Shown piece by piece: positions 1 through 12,230 of a DNA stretch of 64,000 nucleotides; the stretch's first letter is position 1; every line of letters begins with the position of its first letter. The stretch is from Chamaea fasciata (taxonomy: Eukaryota; Chordata; Aves; Passeriformes; Sylviidae), in the NCBI GenBank assembly GCA_029207755.1, contig JARCOQ010000012.1, forward strand, positions 868,001-932,000, written 5' to 3'. The notes under the pieces are model-generated. The model saw nothing but the letters and a program-made list of their open reading frames with translations, was not told the origin of the DNA and did no database searches. Made by a program: the position numbers and the translations under genes.

Positions 1-74
1 CCCAGGTCCCCCCCCGAGCCCCGGGTGGGAAAGGAGCGGGCGAGGGAGGGGAGCGAGGGGAGGGGGAGCAGCCG

Positions 75-133
75 CACGTGTGACGCGCCCGGCCGCCCAT
101 TTGCATATTCACATCAGCGCCGCGCCCACTTAA
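75..133. promoter_or_regulatory. Cluster of E-box, POU octamer and NK-type motifs
   Basis: A palindromic E-box CACGTG lies at 75-80, followed by a TGACG half CRE. A perfect POU octamer ATTTGCAT lies at 99-106, and CCACTTAAG near 126-134 matches the NKX-type TTAAGTGG site on the minus strand. All fall within 60 bases of a CpG island, which suits a proximal promoter or enhancer. Any one motif could be chance; the density is the argument. Confidence 0.35.
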
Positions 134-295
134 GCAGCGCGAGGCGAAGGTGTCTCCTCCACCCAGGCAGCACCCACCCACCACCCGCACCCACCTCCCA
201 CCTCCACCTTCCCCGGCGCTCCCCGCAAGCCGCGCTCCCAGCCCAAAAGGCAGGGCGCGGGGGGCCGGCAGGAGGGTGGGCGCAGGCTGCCTTAC

Positions 296-398
296 CTCCG
301 CTCCCGCGCTCCCAGGGATTCCCCGTGCTTCCGCCAGCAATTTTGGAGAGCCATCCTTCAAGGGTTTTTAGTTCTGTCTTTCTCTCTCTTCCTCCTCC
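296..398 (-). other. Candidate first exon of a leftward gene
   Basis: On the minus strand a start codon at 354-352 opens a frame of 19 codons plus two bases, beginning MALQNCWRKHGE. It runs into a strong splice donor (exon GAG, intron GTAAGG) at 296/295. A TATA-like TATAAA on the same strand at 428-423 would place a transcription start near 398. This gives a compact model: TATA, about 45 bases of leader, a short coding exon and a donor, all in a CpG island. I do not recognise the peptide, and the next exon would be outside the window. The frame is short enough to arise by chance, so this is a lead and not a gene call. Alternatives are a non-coding first exon or no exon. Confidence 0.2.
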
Positions 399-422
399 TC
401 CTCTTCCCGTGTTGTGACTGGG

Positions 423-428
423 TTTATA
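423..428 (-). promoter_or_regulatory. TATA-like box for the candidate leftward exon
   Basis: The minus strand reads TATAAA followed by CCC, about 30 bases before the start site inferred for the candidate exon. The plus strand also reads TATAAA here because the core lies in a TTTATAAA stretch, so its direction is ambiguous. The adjoining A-rich run makes a chance match more likely. Confidence 0.25.
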
Positions 429-900
429 AAAAAAATAAAAAAAGACAACTCCATGTAAGCTCGCAGCCAGGGCACGGCGAAGTCTGGGGCTCCGGGGGGA
501 GGGAGCAGCGGAGGGAGGGTCACAGCTCCATGCCTTACAAAAGGCAACCCAAAGCCTGGATATTTTTTTTTAATATCGTACACAAAACGCCGCCGCACAT
601 ACACACGTAACGCAGGCCCCGGACCTGGCGCTAATTAGGTTTTTGCCCCAAACCGTGGAGGTTCAGCCTACGACACGAGCAAACGGCACGGGCTGGGAGG
701 TGTGAGCCCTCACCTGGCCGAGCCCCCCGCAGCGGGCGCCCACCGGGGCCCGGCTTTATGGGGCGCGTCGAGAGCTCCCGGCGCGGCGGGGACCGGGCTC
801 AGCCGTGACACGCGGCACCGACCCGCGCGATTCCAACCCCGGGGCTCTTCCGGGGGTATTTCTGAACTAATTAATTTTACTATTTCACAGCTCCACTCAC

Positions 901-2428
901 AGTGGGGAAAAGGCAAAAAAAAAAAAAATTAATAATCGGGGTCGCGTATCCCCTCGCAAACGTCAGGGAAGCAGCGTCGCGTGTGCCGGGACAGGTCTCC
1001 GGGAGCACAGGCCTTTTGTTCTAAGGACACGGCTTTTGTGAGCGGGGCAGCACAGCCAGCCTGGAGCAGCAGGAGGAGGAGGAGGAAGAGGGGAGGGAAG
1101 CCCTTGCACGAGCACACCGTGCACCGCAGCCGCTGTTTCACACCCTCGCATTAGATGTTTGCTGAAAATACACGGTGCACACGTGTGGCACTTTTTTCCC
1201 AACATGTCATTACCGGGAATGATTAAGGGCTTCGTTGCTTCCCAGCGCAAGGTCTCGGCTTGCATTGCTGACTGATGGCTGAATTCCCCCGTACACCTGG
1301 CAACATGATTTTACTGCGATGATGGGCGGCGGGGGGGGGGGGGGGTGAATGCACTTTCCTGAATGTTTTTTCGTACGAAGAATATTTCGGAAAGAGTCAA
1401 ATTTTATTTCGCAGTTGGCAAAAGCAAATTTGCTCCTAAGCTGAGGCGTCGCTAGTCGCGTTTCAGCCCGGAGCACATCTGTCTGGAGAAGTCACAAGCC
1501 CCAGAAATAGGTGCTGTGTGTCAGCAAGGCTGGGATGCTCCAGCCCGGTGCGAGGGGAGCGCCGGGGCCGAGGCACACAATGGGAGCTGGAGGCCAGCAG
1601 GGAGGTAAGGGGGGTCTGCCCGTGCCCCCCGGCCAGGAAAGCAGGTCACTCCTTATCAACTGGGTAAGCAAACGCCAAAACAAAGCGTGGGGCTGGATTT
1701 TGACGAGCCAGACACGCTTTCTTATAAAAAATAATTTTCCTGCCTTTGTTTCTCCTCCTTCAAAGCGAGGGGAAGAGCAGGCTGCTATGTTCACACTGGA
1801 TTTCCAAGGGAAAAAAAGATGATTTTTTAAGAATCTGGCCACCAAGCAAGAGTTACTTGTCCTCCCCCCTCCAAAAAGAAAAAAGAAAAAAAAAATCCTC
1901 AACAAGACTCAAAGGATTCCTGAAATAAGAAGAAAGAAAAACATCCAAAACATTAGACACAGAAACATTATATTTCAATATTATCATATGAATTAAATGT
2001 AATCCTTGAAGCGACTCGTCCCAGGGGTCACATATTAGGCCATTTTTTTCCTTTTTTTTTTTATTTAATAGAGGTCACCCAGGCTGAAAAGCAGAACCCA
2101 AATGAAAAGCATCTTCAATGTGGTTATAACATGAGCTGGACGAGGTCAGGCAGTGTCTTGTATGGCCTCATAAAAAATACATAACCAGACAGCCTAATAG
2201 TATTTCTTTGCATTCATTTTTGGATGGGAGCTGGCGGGTGGGGGAGGGGGCCGGGAGAGGGCCACAACCGCCTGTGCATTTCCATAATGGGCAGCTTCTC
2301 CTACCTTCCAGTTAGGGGGAAAACGAACATTCATCTCAACACATCCCTGCCTCAGCTCACTGGAAACAGCCATCCGACAGACAATTGCCGTGGCCCTGAG
2401 AAAGTCACAGTGGAGTGAAGCATCGCCC

Positions 2429-2429
<1 letters not shown>
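901..2429. other. Gene-free unique sequence with a CNE-like block
   Basis: No coding exon is supported here. From about 1140 to 1480 the DNA is AT-rich yet keeps many CpGs, including the palindrome TTCGTACGAA near 1371. That is unusual for methylated bird intergenic DNA and could mean constraint or an unmethylated regulatory element. The rest (1500-2429) is ordinary unique sequence with short A and T runs. Confidence 0.4.
1331..1345. repeat. Mononucleotide (G)15 run
   Basis: Fifteen uninterrupted G residues follow a GGGCGGC motif. G runs of this length are prone to slippage and sequencing error, so the true length may differ. Confidence 0.9.
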
Positions 2430-2464
<35 letters not shown>

Positions 2465-2646
2465 CACACACACTCACACACAGTCACACACACACACAGA
2501 GTCAAACACACGCACTCACACACACTGACACACTCACACATGCACACACACAGTTACACACACACACTGTCACTCACACACATTCACACACCCTGACACA
2601 TTCACACACACTCACACACTCCCACTCTCACACTCACACACGTGTT
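2430..2646. repeat. CA/TG microsatellite, pure then degenerate
   Basis: A pure CA run of about 16 units (2430-2462) passes into about 180 bases of interrupted CA with TCA, GTCA and TGCA variants, consistent with an old expanding and decaying microsatellite. The open frames across it on both strands are artefacts of the repeat. Confidence 0.95.
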
Positions 2647-5591
2647 CACTGCACACATGCTACCGTCATGCTGAATTGGGAGTGCAACACCTTGGGCTTG
2701 CTTTCATCAACACTGGCTTACGGATGTTGTTTTCTGTCCATAGGCACACCCAGGCTGATTCATTTGAGTTCCTTCTCTCCTGAAGAGAAGCAGAGGAACC
2801 CCCCACACCAAGAAGTCCCTCTCTCCACACTCACCGGGGAGGGGTTTGCCCACCACCAGGATTCACACGGGTTTTAGGTGGGAGAGGGGGCAAGAGAAAG
2901 GCAAGGAGAAGAAGGGGAAGGGGGGTGTGTAAATAAAAATAACCAGCGCTAAAACCGCCGGGTGAGAAGAGAATGTGTAAATCTCGCCTCCCTTCCCCCT
3001 CCCCAAATGCCGCCTGGAGCCGGGTGACCCTGCGGGGAGCGGAGCCGCAGAGGTGACCCGATGCTAACCAGCCTGTTAGAACTAATAAGGTGTGCGCCTA
3101 AGCCAGGGGCTGACACTGGGGCATTGTGGAAATAACTCTCCTTGTTATTGCCCATCCTCAGCTTGAAATTTACTGCTCCTTTGCATTATTAAAGAGACAG
3201 CTTGCGTGCGCGATGGGGGAGAGGCTGGGCAGGAGGAAGAACCGCACACGCTTTTTTAATGGTATGTTTGTGCTCTCTCTAGTCTTTAGATTCAGATTCG
3301 GAGCATTAAAGCATGCTGGGTTAATGGGTTGTTATTTATTATTTGAATAAAATCTGGTTTAGAAAAATAAAAAAAGAAAATCTTTCCCCCCACTATGGCA
3401 AACGGTGAGAAAAAAGGAAAGGTGTGAAACATCTCAGGCAAGATCAGGCTGAGGCCTTGTGGGACAAACCCTGCCCTAAACGTTTCCAGTAGCACTGCTC
3501 CACATTTACATCAGATGTGAGCAGAGCTGAAAACACCCAGACATGGTGGGTAACAGGGACTGCATGATGGAAACACAAAAGGACCTGCTGCATTGTGGGG
3601 CCGTCCTGGGCAGGGCCACGTGAAAGGGTGTCAGAACACCTGACACCATTCCAGGATTCTGCCTTCTCTAAATACGGAGCCATTCGCTATCCTGGGGTCA
3701 AGATGAACACGGTGGAAAAATCTACGTTGTCTCGATCCCTGCTCCCACTGCTCCTCCAGCACTCCACCCTGCGAGCTGATTCCCACAACATTCCCAGGAT
3801 AACAGGTGAGACTCCCAGGTCCCTGCCGGGGGACACACACCAACCCCACCACATGCACTGGCACCTGAGAGATCAGATTTTACAGACACTGAGCTGAGCT
3901 GCTCTTTCAGATGTTTCTGCCTTCTCTGAGTCAGTTTTTACAGACAGGCATTTTCAACTTGACCTTTGAGGGGCTGCAGAGCCCATCTGGCACCAGCAGG
4001 GCACACACAGGCAGAGCCTGAGCCACTGATGCCAGGGGAGCCCCTACCAGAATTAGGACTCGAGTATTATTAATTTTCTGCAGCAAAGCAGCTGAGTGCA
4101 CATGGGAGACACTGCTGAGAACGGGGGTCAATGATAAATAACATCCTCAAGGTAAATACAGAACAGGATTGAGCCGTTGATGGCAACTGGCAGAGCCAAG
4201 GGTGGCTTCCATGGAGCTGAGTGAGGGGGTGGGTGGTTTATGGTCAGGGACTCCACAAAATCAGCCACTGGAGGGATTTGGGAGAATTCTTGAGAGCACA
4301 TGAGAGCCACAGCAATTCTCGATCTGTCCAAGGCAACTGGGTTTTCCTGCGTGTTCAGAGACATTCTTGTGAAAGGTTAATGTGAGCAGCTGCTGGAAGA
4401 CAGTGGGAATCAGCGATGGAAATTTGATGACATATGAACTGCCATTACATGCTGAAACAATGTATATTATATATATCTAGTCCTGAACATTTGGGGAGCA
4501 GAGGTGGGGTCTGAAATGAGACCCCCAGCACACAGCAAGCTCTCTCTCAGAGAGCCAGCATGTCCCACAGCACCTTGAAAAGCCCCAGTGTGAACATGTC
4601 CATTGCTTCTGTCCCAAAGCGTCCTGGCCCCATCACACCCAGCCAGAGTCAGTGACATCTGCACAGAGCAGGCTGAAATACTTACTAAATGTCGTGGGAA
4701 CGAACTGCAAATGAAAAGTTTGAGCAAGGGGAACTGCCAGCTAAGGCAGGGAACCAAAATCTAGGCTTTTGGAAGCACCGAATACAAACAAGGAATTAAA
4801 GCTGATACCTGACAAAGAGGTAGGAACAAACCAAAGCCTCGCTGCCCCTCCCAGTTATTCCCTTTCTGGCATCCTGATTTCATGATTCATCCAAAGCAGC
4901 CATGCAGGTCCTATCACCACCTGAACACACAGATATTTCCAACTCCTCTGTCCCCAAAGGATGAAATAACTTTTATCAACACATTATTACGTGGTTGGAC
5001 TTGCCTGCACTGTACTTGATCATTTTTGCATACATTTTTAATCCTATCCCTCCTAGAAGGAATAATAACAGCAAAAAGCATGATGCTCCACATTTTAGTT
5101 GGAATATCCAAATGTTTCAGGGTAAAATCAAAGGTGTGGAGACTCGGAGGACTGTGTTAAGCAGCTCTTGTGCTCAGCCTTCAGGTGGTAAAGCTTAAGT
5201 AGCGAGAGTATTCGAACCGTGACAACACTCTACTGGATTTAAAAATACAATTTTCAGAACTGATTGCCAAACTCTGATCTCAGGAGCATGCCCATTTTTT
5301 TCAGCTCTACCAGCTGATCCCATATGAAGTACTATTTCTGCTTAGAAACCCAGGCAAAGTCAGGCTGCCAGAGAGGAGCAGTTGGATCGGAGGGTTTCTA
5401 ATCCCCTGCAGCTCCCACAGCAATGTCCTCCTGAATGGACATCAAAACCACCCTTATAAAAACAACAGCCCAAATTATTGCCTATGTACCAGGCTCTATC
5501 AGTGCCCCCAGAAGGCCCTGTGGTATTTACCTGCCTCACTTCTTGAAACTCTTCAAGGATTCTCTTGCCAATTTGGATTCTCTGGATTATA
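2647..5591. other. Gene-free unique sequence
   Basis: No gene, RNA or recognisable transposon is visible apart from the CNE-like block at 3095-3420. A purine-rich stretch lies at 2880-2930 and a short AT alternation at 4461-4476. The open frames are below 110 codons, lack protein-like features and overlap one another on both strands. Confidence 0.5.
3095..3420. other. Conserved-noncoding-like AT-rich block
   Basis: This block has a SOX-like CATTGTG at 3122-3128, a POU-like TTTGCATTA at 3180-3188, a CpG-bearing GCGTGCGCG and then TAAT-rich sequence. It is not a known repeat and does not code. The texture resembles developmental enhancers, but conservation is untested. Confidence 0.3.
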
Positions 5592-5855
5592 ATGGAATCA
5601 CAGAATGATTTGGGGTAGAAGGGACCTTAAAGATGATCCTATCCCACCCCCTGCCCTGGGCAGGGACACCTCCCACTGTCCCAGGCTGCTCCAAGCCCCA
5701 GTGTCCAGCCTGGCCTTGGACACTTCCAGGGATCCAGGAGCAGCCACAGCTGCTCTGGGCACCCTGTGCCAGGGCCTCCCCATCCTCACAGGGAAGAATT
5801 TTTTTCAGGCATCTAATGTAAATCTCCTCTCCTGCAGCTGAAAGACATTTCATTC
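5592..5855 (-). mobile_element. CR1 LINE, 5'-truncated 3' end
   Basis: The plus strand reads the reverse complement of the avian CR1 3' terminus. It starts with GGAATCACAGAATG, then the AAGGGACCTTAAAGATGATC block, then the conserved GGGACACCTCCCACTGTCCC tract. The copy continues to the AATCTCCTCTCC segment near 5822-5831. Only the 3' untranslated end remains, as is usual for dead CR1 copies, so the overlapping open frames are not genes. Confidence 0.92.
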
Positions 5856-8800
5856 ATATGTTATTAATCTAAAATCTGCTTCTCCTGCCTTTGGTATCTA
5901 ACACACTTGGAAGTGCTGGCTGTGAGACCACATTGTCTGTATGGTTTTGTGTTGGGCAGAGAGAAGGTGGAAGGTGCTGGGTGTCACCCGCCATTGAATT
6001 CTGCTCCGGTTATCAGAACATCCCCAATAAGCACGTTGTCATTCTGAATCTGTAATTCCATGATGTGCCCATCCGCAGAGCCCCACAGGCAGGACCACAA
6101 CAGCCTGTGCTGCCCTGGACCCCCTCAGGCTTCTGCCAGAACTCTGGTTCTGCCCTCCCCGCTTCCAAATACCCCAGCAACCCGCAGCCCCCTAAAACAG
6201 CTGCAAAACAACAGAAAATCCTGCAACTAATCCTGTAACTTTATTATATCCATAACAAATATACAGGTGCATTTTAAGGCGTTCTTCTGGGAAACAGAAT
6301 ATCCAAAAGTTCTGTACAGAACAGGACTCACTGCTCAGTTTTATAACCTGCATCATTCTGTTATTGAAATGCAGCTTGCAAAGCTTTTAGCACCCAAGAC
6401 CTAATACTTAAATATATGAAGCCCCTGCATGTGTCCTCTGAAAAGTTCTGAAGGGGTTTGGGTTTTTTGCTGATTCTGGTTTTAGTGAAGAACTGGTACA
6501 GAAGGCCAGGGTCTCTTGGTGAAGGTGGCAAAGGTGTGGTTCAGGCCCTGGCCGTGCCACCTGCTGCCACCTGGGCTGCGGATGCTTCCTCAATGCTCCT
6601 GCAGCATGAGGGCAGCGATTCTCCCCAAGGCTCATCTGTTGCAGCCATTTAAACTAAAATTCCACAAGACAGGGAGTGAAATTGTAGCTCCTCACAGCCC
6701 AGTGAGTTTGGCTCGCTCCTTATAAACATGCACGGTCGGTTAAGCGAATTCAGGTGTCTGTGCAGTGAAACCCTGATCTGGGCTGTGGTGTCTCAGTGCT
6801 TTTAGAGGGCTAAGAGTAAGAATGTGGTGGCATATCCAGGACTAAACTGCAGCCACAGAAATGTAAGGTCTCCGTTTTCAGTCATCTGAACGCCGCCAAA
6901 ACCATCTACGCAGAAAAACACCCAGGCAGAGATCCAGGAGGGGTGATCAGGGAAATGCTCCCTCCTCTCCACTTCCAGGCTGCAGGGCTGCATCCGTGTG
7001 GAGAACAGAGCAGGAAAGCAGAGATCACCAGTGGGATTTCAGCCCTGCAGAGAAGTGAACTGGGAGTGAGAGCTGCGTGTTTCAGATGTCGCTGCTCCAG
7101 AGGGACACTGTGCTTTGGTGAGGCCTCGCGGTGTTCCAGTGTCTGCACCACCTGCTCCAGGAGAACCCTCTGCCTTCCAAGAGGCTCCTCCATGGGCAGC
7201 TGGCGGGGCGGCCTGGAAGAGAGAACCCTGGAGAAGACCTGGATTCCCACCAAAGGACACAAAAGGAAGCCTACAAATCGTTAAATAAACCCCCACACCT
7301 GGCTACAGCTGAGAGTGATGTGGAGGAAGATGCTGAATTTGTCTCCGTGATGAAATTTGCTCCTTTTTAGGCCTTTCCCAGGAATTTATTTCAGAGTCTA
7401 AAAGACTTTGTCGTTAGGGGAAAATAAAAAATATTCAGCTTTTTTGCTAAGGATCATGCTACAACTCCAAGCTGTCACAAGCACAACAATCTGGTTTCTG
7501 AACATCAAAAAAAATAGAACCTCATCCCCCCTCAACAGTCAGTTGATGCAGAACAATGGCAGTAATTTTTTTGTTGCTGTTGCTTAAGAATTTCAGAATC
7601 ATATAGTTCGACACTGCAATCTAACTCTTAAGAGATGGAATGAGTGTGCTTATCTTTCAAAATTAAGATCTAAAATAATCGACATCATCTCAAGATTAGT
7701 GTCATTCTCGTTTCCTGAAGGGTGTGGGTGTGTCTGTGCACTGTGAGAGGTGCAGAGTAACTCTGATTGGATTTCCTTAATGAGTTGGGGCCTACCAACT
7801 ATAATAAACCAGTAATAAAAACCAAGGCATGAACTTTAAACATACCCAGTTGTAACTCCCCAAATGCCCTTAATTTGGAATAAGGACATCTTTATTTTAT
7901 TTCATTTAATGGTTCTTAAAGCTAGGACCAAGAAACCACTGCCATTAGTGGAATTCCTTCGAGTCACCTTGCACAACCACACAGAGCTGACTCATTCATA
8001 AATTTTACTGTTTAATGGAATTCTAGAGACTAGAGTTAAAGAGCCAGTGGCTTGGAGAAGTTAAACTAAGCCAAAAAAGCCAATTATTCTAGATGGAGTG
8101 ATCATGAGTAGAACTGTACTGGTACAGGAGGTGTAACTTTCCCGCATCAGCAGGGCCTGAGCAGCTCAACTCCTCCTGAAGCTCAATGGCCTTGGTGTTC
8201 CTAAATCAAACATTTTGGAGAGACATGCATCCAGTTGAAAAATACCAAAATAAAAGTGAAAGGAATAAAAAACTGTAAAATTATCTGGGTGAAAATTTGG
8301 AGTATGAAGCCATGAAACTGAACCTACATCCTTCTGTCTCCAGCTTGCTCCTCACCTCCCTCTGCCCGCCCAGGGACTGGATATATATGACATGGGGAAT
8401 AAACAAAATCTCTTCCAGAGGGATCAAGAAAGGCACTGTAAGAACAGACAGTCAATTAAATATTATCTGCAACTCTTGTGCCACATCTTTAAACAAGAAA
8501 GCACAAAGCCCATTCCCTTTAGCAGCAGCTTACTCGTGTAAGTGCCGCCTGACAAGTCTCATGCACGATGAAACAGATATTCCTACTAACTCCATGATTA
8601 TTCCTGGAATTGTAAATACAGGGGGTGTTGGCACCGTGACTTTAACGAGAACCACAAACTCTACACGAGACACAGACGTTCTGCTGCACAGTTTAGATTT
8701 CATCTCCAAAGTCGTGGCATATGGCACAGGCAGTTTTTATACAGAGATGTGGAAATGTACACAAAGAGAACGTACTCCAAAATAAGGCAGTGCAGAGCCA

Positions 8801-10313
8801 GGCCTAGCCAGGTTTGTGTTCGTGAACTGAACCAGAATCAGCCCAGCCCAGCTGCCCCTCAGTGACTGCCCTGCCATGGAAGGGGAGCTGGGCCAGCTCG
8901 GGCAGGTTCCCCGTGACCACGGACTGCCGCCTCTGCACGCACAGCCTCTGCTCCATTTGGAACTGGTGATCTTGGAAGAACAGCTCAACTGGCTCCACCT
9001 AATAATACCTTAATTAAGCTTAAAACAAGTTTTTCCTTCAGAAGAATTAAAAACCTGGGTTGGTTTTCAGCAGAGCTCTGGATTTTGCCAGGTGAGCTGA
9101 GCTCATCTCTCACTCAGTCGATCACAAACTCTGTTTGTGATTCCGATCCCACCATCACCACCGGCTTTGCTCCCTGCAATGCCTCTGGGAAGGAATTATC
9201 CCAAATGTCACCACTGCTCTACGTGATATCACCAGCCTGGTCTCTCAGCAGGAGGCAAAAACAGCTGGACTCTCAAATAAGATTTTGAATTAACAAAATT
9301 TAATTATTTGAATTAAAATTAGTCTCTTCACGATTTTCCACTCTGCATTTCATTGTTAAATTCAGATCTGAAATTACAGTTTCCTTTGCTAGTTTTATAC
9401 CCTCCTTTTCTACCCTAAATTTAGGATAAGCTATTCAGAAAGGAGAATGAGTTTTTACAGAAGGCACACAGAATAAAGGACACATGGTTTAGCACCAAAT
9501 AATTCCCATCTGGAAGTCTGAAGCCAGGGCTTCAGGAACTTTCACCTTTTATTTAACCTGCTTATGCTGATCACAGTTCCAAAGTACGTGGACATGGTAT
9601 TTCCTAAAGCTAAAAAAAGCACTGAAAACTGATCATAAGGAAGGATTTAGGGGGAAAACAACCTAAACCACAAAAGAAACAGATTAAATGTCCAAAAAGA
9701 CAACTGGACAATGAAAAAAGGTGACAACTTCAGCTGAAAGGAGTCTCGGTTTATCAGTGATATAAAATCAGCAATTAAAACAGAAACCCCAGATGACAAG
9801 TGGAAACAAGGGCAATAGGTAATGAGTAAAATAAACCAGAAGCTGTGGGCAGCAGGACGTGAGTGGGGGAGGCTGAAGAGAGCAGGAAAATGGTTACAAA
9901 GTTGGGATATTTGACTTTAAGTTGTAGTAAAAAACAGAGAAGTCATAGCTCTGATGTAAAATCACAATGAGATGATGATGGCAAAGTGGAAAAAAAAGTA
10001 GAAAACATAGAAATCTTTGCAGTTCTTACTTCAAAGGATGTATTTTGAATAAGTTACCAAAGAACCACGAAGCACTTAAGAAGTTCCTAGTGCTGAGCTC
10101 TGGTGAAATTAAACAAGGCTTTAGTGACTGGGAGGAGAATATTAGTCCGTTGGGCAGAGCTGTTCTCCAACACCCACAGCTGGCTGAGGGTCAGGAGGCT
10201 CTGGAGGGTCCACCTGGGAGCAGTGGCTGGTGGGCAAAGAACTGATCCCTCCATGGAGAGCACAGACCAGTGTCTGCAGGACTCTGCTGGGCACAGCCTG
10301 GGGCAAGACTTAA
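5856..10313. other. Gene-free AT-rich unique sequence
   Basis: I see no repeat family or recognisable exon over 4.4 kb. The longest open frame, 162 codons at 8297-8785 on the plus strand, has no motif I know and is about as long as chance would give in DNA of this composition and length. Regions near 7380-8290 and 9290-10080 are strongly AT-rich with TAAT cores and could include CNEs. Confidence 0.45.
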
Positions 10314-10326
10314 GATGATGATGATG

Positions 10327-10377
<51 letters not shown>
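10314..10377. repeat. GAT then AAT trinucleotide microsatellite
   Basis: About four GAT units pass into roughly sixteen uninterrupted AAT units. This is a simple trinucleotide repeat; the polyisoleucine and polytyrosine frames across it are artefacts. Confidence 0.95.
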
Positions 10378-12057
10378 GTCCTGACTATTGTCCTTGCCCC
10401 TGTCCCCAGTGGTGCCCAGTGCCATCCCCAGCAGGTGCCAAGGCCTTGCACAGAGGTCCCACAGGACAGGACAGCCCTTGCCCAGTGACCCCGTGCCACC
10501 AGGCAGCTTTTCCATCCCTGCCCCTTGGAACGCAGGGAGGGAGAGCACACAGATTTGAATTCATTTTCATCCTTATCAGCTCGGGAAGATGCAGAGAAAA
10601 GAGAACTGCTGAGGAGCTTTGTGCTTGCAGCCACCACGCGGGTTGGGTGAGGACATGCAGGTAAACGTCTGCTGGAATATCTCTTTTTAAATGAGGTAAA
10701 AAAGGTGGGGGGCTTGGGAAACAGGTTTTAGTGTCCCAATGAAAGCACGACAGCACCAATTTATAATCTTCTGCCGTCCAGTTCCCTCCATGTTTCTCCC
10801 TGGCTGCGCATCCCTCCTCTCCTCTCCCCCCACATCCATCCTCCATTTCCCGCCGACTCCCCGGCACGCGCTCCAGCCTCCTGTGAAATGGTGGCGTGCA
10901 GAGGGAAGGGAGGAAGAGAGGGAGGAAGAAAGGGGCTACGGTGGGGAGGGCAGGGGAAAGAGAGAGATTGAGAGAGACAGAGAGAATGTCAAAGCTCAAG
11001 TCTGGCATTTGCCTATTTAAATTCAATCACGCAGCCCTCGCCGAGCTGGAAATGGATGGCCTGCGTTATGAATTTCTGATCAGACGGCTGATAGGTTATG
11101 AGCGGGGACGTAATCCCATTGAGGAAGGCTTTTTCCCAAGCAAGGGCAAGCAATAACTGCCCTTCCGAGATGGCTCTTTGCTTTGCCCTTTTTAAATTTT
11201 TTTTTCCTTTCCTTAAAAAAAAAAGTCCAAATAAGCATTTTTATGATGATAAATGTGTAATAATGATTCACTCTGCCTGCGTCTGAAATGGGAGATGCCT
11301 TGGTGAAGCAGACATGCGCTCAAAATAAACTGCCATATTTTTTCTTTTTTAAACCTAATTAGAATTCTTGCCTTCGCTCAGCTCATTTTGTACCAACACT
11401 AGTGATCTAAAAAGAAAGTGAAAGGAACGAACACGTGCATTGAGACCGGTATTTTTAATACCCTGCAGGGTTTTTAATGTTTTATAGTTTGCCTTTTTTA
11501 ACACGATGTGTTTACATACAAGGATACAAAAAAATTTTTCTTCAACTGGCAAGAACTTCTGGCACACAGTGAGGCAAGGCAGAAATTAGCTCAGAAGGTG
11601 ATGTTTTCTTACATCTACCCACATGACGTGGTCATGTTGCACTGAACTAACTGAAAGAGCTGAGGACACTGGCAGATTTGCAGTAGCCAAACTGGCCAGG
11701 TAGGGACAGCGCAGCAGCCACGATGGGGTGTGCCTGCCACGGGGCCTCCACAAGCTCACACACAACTCCCAAACTCATCAAAAGCAGAAAACAGGGAGTT
11801 TGCTACTTAAAATTCAGTATCTCTGAGCTGAAACAACACCCATCCCAGTGTGCAGGGATTGGAACCAGTCCTGGGGAGAAGGATGTAGGGTCAGGACTGC
11901 ACTGACAGCACTAGAGCTTCTGAAAATAGTCCAGGGAGAAAAAATGTCTTCTGTGAGGACAGGGGAGGAAGGGAAACAACATCTCAGTGCTAGTGCTAAG
12001 CAAGAACTTACTCTTGGAGTTGCATCTCTAAACCTGTTTCAAAGTGCAAGGAACATG
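10378..12057. other. Gene-free sequence with a purine-rich patch
   Basis: Apart from the CNE-like block at 10985-11350, this stretch holds a G+A-rich patch at 10896-10990 and moderately GC-rich unique DNA. The 213-codon minus-strand frame at 10385-11026 runs through the purine patch and is not protein-like. Confidence 0.45.
10985..11350. other. Conserved-noncoding-like block
   Basis: The segment contains TATTTAAATTC near 11014, well-spaced CpGs (11030-11125) and a TTATGATGATAAATG stretch followed by TAATAATGATTCAC near 11240-11270. No simple repeat or transposon signature is present. Complex, CpG-retaining, TAAT-rich sequence of this kind is typical of vertebrate developmental CNEs. Among the unique segments it is one of my better guesses. 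Confidence 0.35.
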
Positions 12058-12230
12058 GAATCACAGAATCCCAGACTGCTTTGGGCTGGGGGGACCTCAA
12101 AGCCCACCCAGTGCCACCCCTGCCATGGCAGGGACACCTCCCACTGTCCCAGGCTGCTCCAAGCCCCAGTGTCCAACCTGGCCTGGGACACTGCCAGGGA
12201 TCCAGGGGCAGCCGCAGCAGCTCCTGGCAG
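12058..12230 (-). mobile_element. CR1 LINE 3' fragment
   Basis: The fragment begins GGAATCACAGAATCCCAG and carries the standard GGGACACCTCCCACTGTCCC and CACTGCCAGGGATCCAGG blocks in reverse orientation. It stops abruptly at the 5' truncation near 12230, leaving about 170 bases of 3' UTR. Confidence 0.92.

Larger units (their letters stand above)
1..900. promoter_or_regulatory. CpG-rich promoter-type island
   Basis: The first 900 bases are GC-rich with many undepleted CpG dinucleotides, unlike the AT-rich DNA that follows. Such islands usually mark promoters of housekeeping or developmental genes. Both strands carry TATA-like sequence (TTTATAAA at 423-430), and transcription-factor motifs cluster at 75-133. 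No recognisable coding exon lies inside, and the short open frames here are not convincing. The island may continue left of the window. Seen directly: base composition and motifs. Inferred: promoter function. Confidence 0.55.

Noticed and set aside
2430..2646. His/Thr-rich frames over the CA repeat
   Set aside because: Simple-sequence translation artefact.
8297..8785. 162-codon plus-strand frame
   Set aside because: Within the length expected once by chance in DNA of this composition. No recognised motif, promoter or splice context.
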